A stretch of DNA of 64,000 nucleotides from positions 1,736,001 to 1,800,000 of the forward strand of contig NC_009655.1 in NCBI RefSeq assembly GCF_000017245.1, given 5' to 3'. This document shows, one piece after another, positions 24,192 to 32,076 of the stretch. The DNA comes from Actinobacillus succinogenes 130Z. Lineage in GTDB: Bacteria; Pseudomonadota; Gammaproteobacteria; Enterobacterales; Pasteurellaceae. Below the pieces are notes generated by a model. That model did no database searches, was not told the DNA's origin, and saw only the letters and a program-made list of their open reading frames with translations. Each line of letters opens with the position of its first letter. The first letter of the stretch is position 1. Both the position numbers and the translations under genes were made by a program.

Positions 24192-25556
24192 TTAATTATT
24201 TTCATCTCTACACGCTTCTAAGAACAGTCGATCCACAATCTTACAAGCGGTATGTTCATCACCAGTTAATCCGCCTTTGCCGACAATAGGCATTTTGTTA
24301 TCGAATTTCCCCACTAAACGACCGATGTCAGCCTGAGGAATGACGTAGTCGATCATTTCAATTGCCGCAACGCCCAACTGATTACACACATTCACCATCG
24401 TATCGCCGCCCGTAGCGTAAATACCGGCAAAACGATCAGCGCCCACGGCATCAAAAATATCCGCCACAATCATGCCTAAACCGGCATTAATCCGTTCCGC
24501 ACTTTCGCCCGAAACATAATTGCGTTTTTCGTCTTCTTCAGTCAGATTCAGCAACGGTCCGTGTAATGCGGTTTCCAGTAAAACCGCTCGGGGCGGCACT
24601 TTATCCGACATATAGTCTTTCATCCGTTTCACCACCCGTTTAGCTTCTTTGTCCGCAATTTCACCGCCTTCAATCATTAATAACGGATCAACGGAAATAC
24701 AGACATTACGCTCATCACGACATAGCACTTCCATTTGTAGCTTAGTTACCGGTGTCGCACTACCGGCAACCACCAATACGGTTTTACCTTCGGCACAACC
24801 GTCACCGTTTTTCGGCGGAATATTCGGTTCTTCTTTATGAATAAGACCGCGATGAAAGCCGAGTGCCGCCGTAAAAGGCCCCGGATCCACGGCAAGAATG
24901 TGGTTTTCCAGTAACAGACAAGCATGGGCAATATTGGAAACGTCTTCTAAAGTAATGGCGTCAACCACGATGACGCGATTACCGAGACGAATTTGCTCCA
25001 TTAAAGCGATTTTAATTTCATAGATGCCGCGCATGACATCGTTCAACGTAACCTGCCCCACATGATGACGGGTTTGTGCCGCCAGTAAAGCCGGAATAAA
25101 GCCTTCTTTTACCGGCGTTCTTACATCTTGCGCCACCGGCGTTTTGGTTAACGCTACTCCGTCAATCACGGAATAACCGCCCACTAAAATCCGGCGGGAT
25201 TGAGGCATCGCAGGAACAACGATCGCAATCGTATCTTCCGGCAAAATATCCAGCATGGCATCGATTTCCACTCCGACACCGCCGCGCATAGTGGTATCAA
25301 TCCGTTTGGTAAAATATTGCACCCCCAGTTTATTTAAAAGTGCGGTCGCTTTTTGCACGGCTTTATAAGCCTCATGTTTCGGCAACGGTCGACTGCTGGT
25401 ACTGATAAGTAATGATTCCGAATTAATTTCGTCATTTAATTTTTCCGCCGCCTCGGTGTGGAAAAATACCGTAGTTTTCGAACCGGAACGTGCTAACAAC
25501 ACCCCCGTTGTAGTGGCTCCGGTTAAATCGTCTGCGACAACTCCGATTACAGGCAT
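24192..25556 (-). CDS. dtnK: Four-carbon acid sugar kinase (DUF1537; D-threonate kinase-like)
   Basis: This 454-residue ATP-dependent kinase belongs to the DUF1537 family (PF07005/PF17042). The N-terminal substrate domain begins IGVVADDLTGATTTGV. The C-terminal nucleotide domain shows VVAGSATPVTKLQ and GIYATGGDTMVNV. DUF1537 kinases paired with a PdxA2-type enzyme phosphorylate D-threonate at C4; PdxA2 then yields dihydroxyacetone phosphate and CO2. The adjacent pdxA2 gene (22-base gap) makes this the best assignment. Another tetronate cannot be excluded. Confidence 0.87.
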   Translation of the reverse strand: MPVIGVVADDLTGATTTGVLLARSGSKTTVFFHTEAAEKLNDEINSESLLISTSSRPLPKHEAYKAVQKATALLNKLGVQYFTKRIDTTMRGGVGVEIDAMLDILPEDTIAIVVPAMPQSRRILVGGYSVIDGVALTKTPVAQDVRTPVKEGFIPALLAAQTRHHVGQVTLNDVMRGIYEIKIALMEQIRLGNRVIVVDAITLEDVSNIAHACLLLENHILAVDPGPFTAALGFHRGLIHKEEPNIPPKNGDGCAEGKTVLVVAGSATPVTKLQMEVLCRDERNVCISVDPLLMIEGGEIADKEAKRVVKRMKDYMSDKVPPRAVLLETALHGPLLNLTEEDEKRNYVSGESAERINAGLGMIVADIFDAVGADRFAGIYATGGDTMVNVCNQLGVAAIEMIDYVIPQADIGRLVGKFDNKMPIVGKGGLTGDEHTACKIVDRLFLEACRDENN

Positions 25557-25578
25557 AGGGTGACTCCTATAAAATGTA

Positions 25579-26589
25579 TTACGATTTTTTGTTCATGTAC
25601 TTAGCGGTATATTCGGCAAGCACTTTTGTGGATTCGATCATACTGACGCCGTTGGCAATGTTTTGACCGGCAATATCGAATGCCGTACCGTGATCCACGG
25701 AACTGCGCATAAACGGTAAACCGAAAGTAATGGTGACGGATTTTTCAAAGTCTAAGGTTTTGCAGGCAATATGGCCTTGGTCGTGATATAGCGACAAAAT
25801 AGCGTCGTATTTACCGGATTTACCGATATGGAACACGGAATCCGCCGGCACCGGACCGGTAACGTTTATGCCCGCCGCTTTCGCCGCTTCCACGGCCGGA
25901 ATCAATTCGTCAATTTCTTCGCGACCGAATAACCCGTTATCGCCGCCGTGCGGATTTAACGCCGCGACGGCGATGAGCGGATTTTCGATACCGATATTGC
26001 GCAATTCTTTATCGATATTTTTTACATCCTCCAGCACCCGTTCTTTTGTGGCATATTTACAGGCGTCGATCACCGACATATGGCGGCTGACGAAAAATAC
26101 CCGCAGTTTATGGCAGCTGAACATAGTCAGGCCGTAAGGCGAATGGGTTTCGTTTTGATAAATTTCGGTATGACCCGGTTCCTTTACCCCGACCAACTTA
26201 ATGGCACGTTTATGAATCGGTGCGGTGGAGACCGCATCAATTTTATGCGCCATACCCAACTCAATGGATTTCATCACCCAGTCATAAGACATTTGTCCCG
26301 CTAAAGCCTGGACTTCACCCCATTTGATGGAATCCGTATCGTAATCCCCGGTTTCCAGTACATCCGCCGTACCGTATTCATATTTAGCCTCGGCGGGATC
26401 ATCGATTTTGCGATATTTCAGCGACGCCCCTCTCACTTTGGCTGCACGCTCAAGAATAGCAATGCTGCCGATAACAAAAGGTTTGCATACATCGTGAATT
26501 TCTTTGCTCAACATGGTATCCACGACAATTTCCGGACCGATACCCGCCGGATCCCCCATGGTTAGTGCGATGACAGGTTTTTTACCCAT
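25579..26589 (-). CDS. pdxA2: PdxA2-type 4-phospho-D-threonate/erythronate dehydrogenase
   Basis: This 336-residue NAD-dependent oxidative decarboxylase of the PdxA fold is first in the leftward kdgT operon. It shows ALTMGDPAGIGPE, AALNPHGGDNGLFGREE and SLYHDQGH (metal ligands). Its pairing with the DUF1537 kinase identifies the catabolic PdxA2 rather than the pyridoxine enzyme. An AAGGAG ribosome-binding site overlaps a putative regulator half-operator. Confidence 0.88.
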   Translation of the reverse strand: MGKKPVIALTMGDPAGIGPEIVVDTMLSKEIHDVCKPFVIGSIAILERAAKVRGASLKYRKIDDPAEAKYEYGTADVLETGDYDTDSIKWGEVQALAGQMSYDWVMKSIELGMAHKIDAVSTAPIHKRAIKLVGVKEPGHTEIYQNETHSPYGLTMFSCHKLRVFFVSRHMSVIDACKYATKERVLEDVKNIDKELRNIGIENPLIAVAALNPHGGDNGLFGREEIDELIPAVEAAKAAGINVTGPVPADSVFHIGKSGKYDAILSLYHDQGHIACKTLDFEKSVTITFGLPFMRSSVDHGTAFDIAGQNIANGVSMIESTKVLAEYTAKYMNKKS

Positions 26590-26598
26590 ACAAAACTC

Positions 26599-26618
26599 CT
26601 TTCGTTTATTTTCGTTTT
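26599..26618 (-). promoter_or_regulatory. Candidate DeoR-type operator at the pdxA2 start
   Basis: On the minus strand it reads CGAAA-N5-CGAAA (10-bp spacing), immediately upstream of and including the pdxA2 ribosome-binding site. Confidence 0.45.
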
Positions 26619-26721
26619 AAGTAAAAGATAAATTAATGATATACGCATTTTTTATAATGTCATTAAAAAATGCGGTTAAATATAGATTATTTTTGAAAAA
26701 TGAGAGATGGATCAAATTTTA

Positions 26722-26741
26722 GCGAAAGAAAACGAAAATAA
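26722..26741 (+). promoter_or_regulatory. Candidate DeoR-type operator before the regulator gene
   Basis: On the plus strand it has the same CGAAA-N5-CGAAA pattern as 26599-26618, in the opposite orientation, within the 220-base divergent promoter region. A TATAAT (26774-26779) lies between this site and the deoR-type gene. Confidence 0.45.
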
Positions 26742-26809
26742 TTTTATATAGAGAAAAATAAAGAAAAGTGTTCTATAATAAATATTGATAAATAATTAAA
26801 GGAAGAAAT

Positions 26810-27580
26810 ATGGCCCAATACAGCGAAAGGGAACAGCAAATATTGACAGTTCTGGAACAACAACAATATGTAGATAATATTGAATTAAGCCGGTTACTGA
26901 ATTGTTCCGTAGTAACGATTCGTACGGCTATCCGATCGTTAGAAAAACAAGGCGCACTAATCCGTACTCACGGCGGAGCGCTGCCGACCCCACCGATGAT
27001 TTCCATCTCTTTGCCAGCGGGCAATATATTCAAAGATCGCGAAAATAAGTTAAAAATCGCTGAAAAAGCCTACCAGTACGTCAATGATCGCGACACGATC
27101 ATTCTTGACGACTCTTCTAACAGCTTTTATTTGGCGCAAGTGATTAAACGCTATGCCGATAAATATTTAGTGATTATCACCAACTCCCTCTATGTAGCAT
27201 GCGAACTTGCCAATACCAATAATATTGAAATTATGCTGATCGGCGGGCTCATTTCCGGCAAGATTCCGGCATCCATGGGAGAAAGCGCTATAGACATGAT
27301 GAAAAATTTCAGAGCAAGCAAGGCTTTTATCGGCGTACACGGCGTTCATCCGGAAATCGGCATTACTTCTATCGGTAACGATCAAATGCAAATCAAAAAA
27401 CTTATTTTTGAAATTGCTAAAGAAGTTTATGTGCTAACCTGCAGCAATAAATTCGTCACGGAGCATTTATTCGTCTCCGCGCCGTTAAACAGAGTGCATA
27501 AAATTATTACCGATAAAGGTATTTCGTTAAAATTTTACAACCTGCTCAAAAACGTTACATCCGTCGATGTGGTTAAATAA
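26810..27580 (+). CDS. DeoR-family transcriptional regulator
   Basis: This 256-residue protein has an N-terminal DeoR winged helix-turn-helix (about residues 5-57, with VVTIRTAIRSLEKQGALIRTHGG) and a sugar-phosphate-binding domain with ILDDSSNSFYLAQ and IMLIGG. It is divergent from pdxA2-dtnK-rpiB-kdgT and 22 bases upstream of the TIM-like gene, so it probably controls both directions. Paired CGAAA repeats in the shared promoter region are the likely operators. Confidence 0.88.
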   Translation: MAQYSEREQQILTVLEQQQYVDNIELSRLLNCSVVTIRTAIRSLEKQGALIRTHGGALPTPPMISISLPAGNIFKDRENKLKIAEKAYQYVNDRDTIILDDSSNSFYLAQVIKRYADKYLVIITNSLYVACELANTNNIEIMLIGGLISGKIPASMGESAIDMMKNFRASKAFIGVHGVHPEIGITSIGNDQMQIKKLIFEIAKEVYVLTCSNKFVTEHLFVSAPLNRVHKIITDKGISLKFYNLLKNVTSVDVVK

Positions 27581-27602
27581 TTAGAAACAAGAGGGATTTG
27601 TT

Positions 27603-28388
27603 ATGACCAAGAAAATCTATTTCGGGACTAATCTGAAAATGTACAAAGGTAATGCGGAAGCGGTGGATTATCTAACCAAACTGTCCGAATTAGCGGATAC
27701 ATTGCCGGCGGATAAAAATCTGGAATTATTTGTCATCCCTTCATTTACTACCTTAAGCGACGCTATCGCCGCCGTACGCAGCATACCTTCCAAACATCCG
27801 ATTATGATCGGTGCGCAAAATATGAATCCGAACGATTCGGGGCAATTTACCGGCGATATTTCGCCCCTCATGCTGAAAGAACTGGGCGTACAATTAGTAA
27901 TGATCGGACATTCCGAACGACGTCACGTATTCCGTGAAACGGATCAGGAAGAAAATGCTAAAGTATTGGCGGCTCTTAAACATCAATTTGTCACTTTACT
28001 TTGTGTCGGTGAAACCCTGGAACAAAAAAACTACGGTATTTCCGACGAAATATTAAGAACCCAACTAAAAATCGGTCTACACGGCGTCACACCGGATCAA
28101 TTATCGTTGCTGCGTGTCGCTTATGAGCCGGTTTGGGCAATCGGCACCGCCGGTATCCCCGCTTCCGCCGGTTATGCCGATGAAAAACAAGCGGTAATCA
28201 AACAATGTCTGATCGAATTATTCGGTGAAGAAGGCGACAAGATCCCGGTTTTCTACGGTGGCAGCGTGAATCCGGAAAATGCACCGGAATTATTCGTCCA
28301 ACCGCATATCGACGGATTATTCATCGGACGCAGCGCCTGGGAAGTGGATAAATTCCATGCGCTAATGTCCGGTTTATTGACAAAATAA
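27603..28388 (+). CDS. Triosephosphate-isomerase-like enzyme
   Basis: This 261-residue TIM barrel has the Asn/Lys loop FGTNLKMYKG, the catalytic His in GHSERR and the catalytic Glu in AYEPVWAIGTAG. It is a close relative of the TIM part of the fusion at 2111-3184 but lacks the EIIB tail. Membership in a sugar-acid cluster suggests a dedicated enzyme of the EryH/LerI kind, or a TIM that drains dihydroxyacetone phosphate made by PdxA2. It is probably not the housekeeping tpiA, but this cannot be excluded from the window alone. Confidence 0.87.
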   Translation: MTKKIYFGTNLKMYKGNAEAVDYLTKLSELADTLPADKNLELFVIPSFTTLSDAIAAVRSIPSKHPIMIGAQNMNPNDSGQFTGDISPLMLKELGVQLVMIGHSERRHVFRETDQEENAKVLAALKHQFVTLLCVGETLEQKNYGISDEILRTQLKIGLHGVTPDQLSLLRVAYEPVWAIGTAGIPASAGYADEKQAVIKQCLIELFGEEGDKIPVFYGGSVNPENAPELFVQPHIDGLFIGRSAWEVDKFHALMSGLLTK

Positions 28389-28426
28389 ACGAAATTCTAT
28401 TTAAGCGTTATCGTTGTTACATCACT

Positions 28427-28468
28427 AAAGTGCGGTCGAAAAAACAGACGAAATTTCGACCGCGCTTT
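28427..28468 (+). terminator. USS-containing terminator after the TIM-like gene
   Basis: AAAGTGCGGTCGAAA / TTTCGACCGCGCTTT forms a 15-bp stem with one mismatch, ending in a T-run. Confidence 0.8.
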
Positions 28469-28522
28469 TTATTTACCTATTTTTGAGTGTTTTGATTCAC
28501 TTAATATCTGATACAATTACTC

Positions 28523-28547
28523 AGGTATTTAGCCGACTAAAATACTT
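28523..28547. promoter_or_regulatory. Inverted repeat upstream of norB
   Basis: AGGTATTTAG and CTAAAATACTT form a near-perfect 25-base palindrome, 66 bases before the norB start. By position it could bind a nitric-oxide-responsive repressor such as NsrR. A half FNR box (TTGAT at 28492) lies just upstream. Identity unproven. Confidence 0.4.
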
Positions 28548-28612
28548 GGTTATTTTAATCGCTCCTAGATGCAAAAAATCGAAAGTAATCATTATTACAA
28601 GGAGCAATTTCA

Positions 28613-30874
28613 ATGGGAAAATATAAAAAGCTGTGGGCGACGCTGATTATCGTCCTCATGGTAACTTTCACAATATTAGGCTATATCGGCGTTGAAGTTT
28701 ATCGGCAAGCGCCTCCTGTTCCTAAGGCTTATGTATCTCAGAACGGCGAAACGGTAATGACAGAAGCCGATATTCTTGCCGGTCAGACCGCTTGGCAAAC
28801 GACCGGCGGGATGGAAGTCGGATCATTATTAGGGCATGGCGCCTACCAAGCGCCGGACTGGACGGCTGACTGGCTCCACCGCGAGTTAACCGCATGGCTG
28901 GATATTACGGCGCAAACAACGTTTCGGAAAAGTTATGACGAATTAAACTTCACCGATCAAGCTGCTCTACAATCCGCTCTGCGTGATGAATACCGCCACC
29001 AAAGCCGAGTAAATGAAGCCGGTAATGTGCTTTTATCCGAAACCCGTCTGCAAGCCATTCGACAAACCGCCGATTATTACATCAAATTGTATGGCGATGA
29101 TCCTTCAATGATTCCGACCCGGGAATCATTCGCAATGAAAAACAACACTCTACCGAACATTGAAGCCCGTCAAAAGCTATCGGATTTTTTCTTCTGGACA
29201 GCATGGGCGGCCTCAACCAGTCGTCCCAATGCGGAGGTGACTTACACCAATAATTGGCCGCACGAACCCTTAATCAATAATGTACCGACGACGGAAAATA
29301 TCATGTGGTCGCTGATTTCCATCGTATGTTTAATCGCCGGTATCGGCTTTCTGATTTGGGGCTATTCTTTCTTTCGCGATCATAACGAAAAAGCGCCGGC
29401 AGCACCGGCTGCGGATCCGCTACTCAAATTAAATCTAACGCCGTCGCAAAAAGCATTAGGTAAATATGTCTTCCTGACATTGGCATTATTTGTCGTTCAA
29501 GTAGGGCTGGGCGGCATACTTGCGCACTATACGGTAGAAGGCCAAAAATTCTACGGTGTGGATATCTCCCAGCTGCTTCCCTATTCTTTAATCAGAACAT
29601 GGCATATTCAATCCGCTTTATTTTGGATCGCAACAGGCTTTTTGACCGCAGGATTATTCTTAGCGCCGGTTATCAACGGCGGAAAGGATCCGAAATACCA
29701 AAAATTCGGCGTGAATTTCTTATTCTTGGCATTATTAATCGTCGTTATCGGTTCTTACACCGGTAATTTCTTTGCATTAAGCCATCGGATTCCGACGGAA
29801 CTGAATTTCTGGTTCGGTCATCAAGGCTATGAATACTTAGATCTAGGACGTTTCTGGCAATTACTGTTATTTGTGGGATTCCTGCTTTGGTTATGGTTAA
29901 TGCTGCGTTGTACGCGTTATTCCTTCAAACAAGACGGAGATAAAAATTTACTGGCTATCTTTATCGCATCGATTATAGGCGTCGGGTTGTTCTACGGTCC
30001 GGGATTATTCTACGGCGAACATTCCGGCATTACGGTGATGGAATACTGGCGTTGGTGGGTGGTGCACCTATGGGTGGAGGGCTTCTTTGAAGTATTCGCC
30101 ACCTGTGCGTTGGCATTTATTTTCTATAATTTAGGATTAGTCAGCTATCACAGTGCAACCATTGCCTCATTAATGGCAGGCAGCTTATTCCTTGTCGGCG
30201 GCATACCCGGAACCGCACACCATTTCTACTTTTCGGGCACGACTACCCCGGCATTAGCCGCCGGTGCGGTATTCTCAGCGTTAGAAGTGGTACCCCTGGT
30301 TCTTTTGGGAAATGAAGCTTATGAACATTGGTCATATCAGCATAGAACCCCATGGATGCAAAAGTTGCGTTGGCCGTTAATGTGTTTCGTTGCCGTCGCC
30401 TTTTGGAATATGTTGGGTGCCGGCGTTTTCGGTTTCTTAATTAACCCGCCTATTTCACTGTTTTACTTACAAGGGTTGAATACGACTGCAGTCCATGCCC
30501 ATGCGGCATTATTCGGTGTGTACGGTTTTTTGGCGTTAGGCTTCGTGTTACTGGTAGCGCGCTATTTAAAACCTGATTTTCAATTCAATGAAAAAATCAT
30601 GAAGACAGGATTCTGGTCAATGAACATCGGGTTAGTACTGATGATAGCCGTCAGCCTGTTACCGATCGGCTTATATCAGGTTTCCGCCAGTATCAGCAAG
30701 GGCCTATGGTACGCACGCAGCGAAGGTTTCCTACAACAAGATTTCTTACAAACCCTGCGTTGGTTGAGAACTATCGGCGATTTAATCCTGATCTTCGGGG
30801 CGTTATTATTTGCCTATGAAGTGGCAAGATTAACATTTAATCGTAAACAACAAGAGACCGAATCAATCATATAA
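28613..30874 (+). CDS. norB: Quinol-dependent nitric oxide reductase (qNOR)
   Basis: This 753-residue inner-membrane enzyme reduces NO to N2O with quinol electrons. The long N-terminal periplasmic extension (about residues 30-220) fused to the 12-span NorB core marks the quinol type. Haem and FeB histidines are visible in RTWHIQSALFW, HLWVEGFFEVF (with the conserved Glu), GTAHHFYFSG and VHAHAALFGVYGF. It detoxifies NO or supports anaerobic respiration. The gene stands alone between terminators. A palindrome and a half FNR box lie upstream. Confidence 0.95.
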   Translation: MGKYKKLWATLIIVLMVTFTILGYIGVEVYRQAPPVPKAYVSQNGETVMTEADILAGQTAWQTTGGMEVGSLLGHGAYQAPDWTADWLHRELTAWLDITAQTTFRKSYDELNFTDQAALQSALRDEYRHQSRVNEAGNVLLSETRLQAIRQTADYYIKLYGDDPSMIPTRESFAMKNNTLPNIEARQKLSDFFFWTAWAASTSRPNAEVTYTNNWPHEPLINNVPTTENIMWSLISIVCLIAGIGFLIWGYSFFRDHNEKAPAAPAADPLLKLNLTPSQKALGKYVFLTLALFVVQVGLGGILAHYTVEGQKFYGVDISQLLPYSLIRTWHIQSALFWIATGFLTAGLFLAPVINGGKDPKYQKFGVNFLFLALLIVVIGSYTGNFFALSHRIPTELNFWFGHQGYEYLDLGRFWQLLLFVGFLLWLWLMLRCTRYSFKQDGDKNLLAIFIASIIGVGLFYGPGLFYGEHSGITVMEYWRWWVVHLWVEGFFEVFATCALAFIFYNLGLVSYHSATIASLMAGSLFLVGGIPGTAHHFYFSGTTTPALAAGAVFSALEVVPLVLLGNEAYEHWSYQHRTPWMQKLRWPLMCFVAVAFWNMLGAGVFGFLINPPISLFYLQGLNTTAVHAHAALFGVYGFLALGFVLLVARYLKPDFQFNEKIMKTGFWSMNIGLVLMIAVSLLPIGLYQVSASISKGLWYARSEGFLQQDFLQTLRWLRTIGDLILIFGALLFAYEVARLTFNRKQQETESII

Positions 30875-30904
30875 CATACAAATTCGAATATTCACCATAA
30901 AATA

Positions 30905-30930
30905 AAGCCATCTTTGTGAAAAGACGGCTT
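30905..30930 (+). terminator. Terminator of norB
   Basis: AAGCCATCTTT / AAAGACGGCTT stem with a 4-base loop, followed by T-rich sequence. Confidence 0.65.
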
Positions 30931-30953
30931 CTAATTTTAACTGAAATTTTCAA

Positions 30954-31694
30954 TTACATAATCATATTGTAAGCGACTGCCGCGATAACACCACCCAGCA
31001 TCGGTCCCACAACAGGCACCCAGGCATATCCCCAATCCGCCGGTGTATTGAGTTTTTTACCTAATATTGCCAACGCAATACGCGGACCCAAATCCCGAGC
31101 CGGGTTAATGGCATAACCGGTTGTACCGCCTAAACTTAAACCGATGGCCCAAACTAAAATCGCAACAGGCAACGCACCGATTGAACCTAAACCGATTGGT
31201 GCCGGTGCGTCAGAACCCGGTAAAGTGACATGACCTGATGAAATAAAGAAAATGATAGAAACTAAAACAATAGTTCCGATAATTTCACAGAACAAGTTAT
31301 TTGCATAGTGACGAATTGCCGGTTCCGTTGAAAAACAGGCACGTTTTGCCGCCGCATCTTCTGTTGCCAGGAAGTGATCGCGATAAAATAAATAGACGAC
31401 AAAACCACCCAGCACACCGCCTGCAACTTGTGCGGCGATATAACCGGGTACCATCGCCCAATCAAATGAACCTTTCACCGCAACACCGATAGTTACCGCC
31501 GGATTTAAGTGAGCGCCGCTGTATTCTCCCGTCGCGACCACCGCAACATATACCGCAAATGCCCATGCGGTTGTAATTACAATCCAGCCGGAACTATTAC
31601 CTTTTGTTTTGTTTAAGCACACATTGGCAACGACACCGTTACCCATTAAAACTAAGAGTGCAGTACCCAAAAACTCGGCTAAATAAGCATTCAT
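30954..31694 (-). CDS. glpF: Glycerol uptake facilitator (GlpF, aquaglyceroporin)
   Basis: This 246-residue MIP-family channel has six spans and two half-helices, with NPA motifs in GAHLNPAVTIG and AINPARDLGPR. The Asp after the second NPA-Arg is the mark of glycerol facilitators rather than water channels. It passes glycerol, which GlpK then traps as glycerol 3-phosphate. It is transcribed away from glpK, unlike the usual glpFK operon order. The two share a 380-base control region. Confidence 0.92.
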   Translation of the reverse strand: MNAYLAEFLGTALLVLMGNGVVANVCLNKTKGNSSGWIVITTAWAFAVYVAVVATGEYSGAHLNPAVTIGVAVKGSFDWAMVPGYIAAQVAGGVLGGFVVYLFYRDHFLATEDAAAKRACFSTEPAIRHYANNLFCEIIGTIVLVSIIFFISSGHVTLPGSDAPAPIGLGSIGALPVAILVWAIGLSLGGTTGYAINPARDLGPRIALAILGKKLNTPADWGYAWVPVVGPMLGGVIAAVAYNMIM

Positions 31695-32076
31695 AAGAAA
31701 ATCTCCATATTATTGATAGAACTATGTTTCCCTCAAAACATAAATCGGCAATTTCGTTCGTTTTCAATCAAGCAATATTTTAGAGACTTATGTGACCGGC
31801 GATTATTATCTGGCTTTATTTAAATAAAGCAATAACGACAGATTGTTTTTTTTCGAAAATGTTAACCTGATCACATTATTTTTCAAAATCTGAGCAATAT
31901 TGATAAAATTTTGTGACAAAGTTCAAATTTTTGAAAAATAACCATTTAATTTATGCGCATATTCGATTAACGTATAGTTGCAATTTGTTCGTTTACGCTC
32001 AAAGGATATTAATTGATTCACTATGTGCGTAAAAATCACACAATCGTATCCGATAAACCTCCAAAGGAAATTTATT
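31695..32076. promoter_or_regulatory. Divergent glpF/glpK control region
   Basis: This 382-base AT-rich, gene-free stretch contains two CRP-like sites, 31860-31875 (TGTTA-N6-TCACA) and 31912-31927 (TGTGA-N6-TCAAA). Two copies of GTTCGTTT at about 31757 and 31988 might be GlpR half-operators. The operator calls are weak. Confidence 0.45.
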
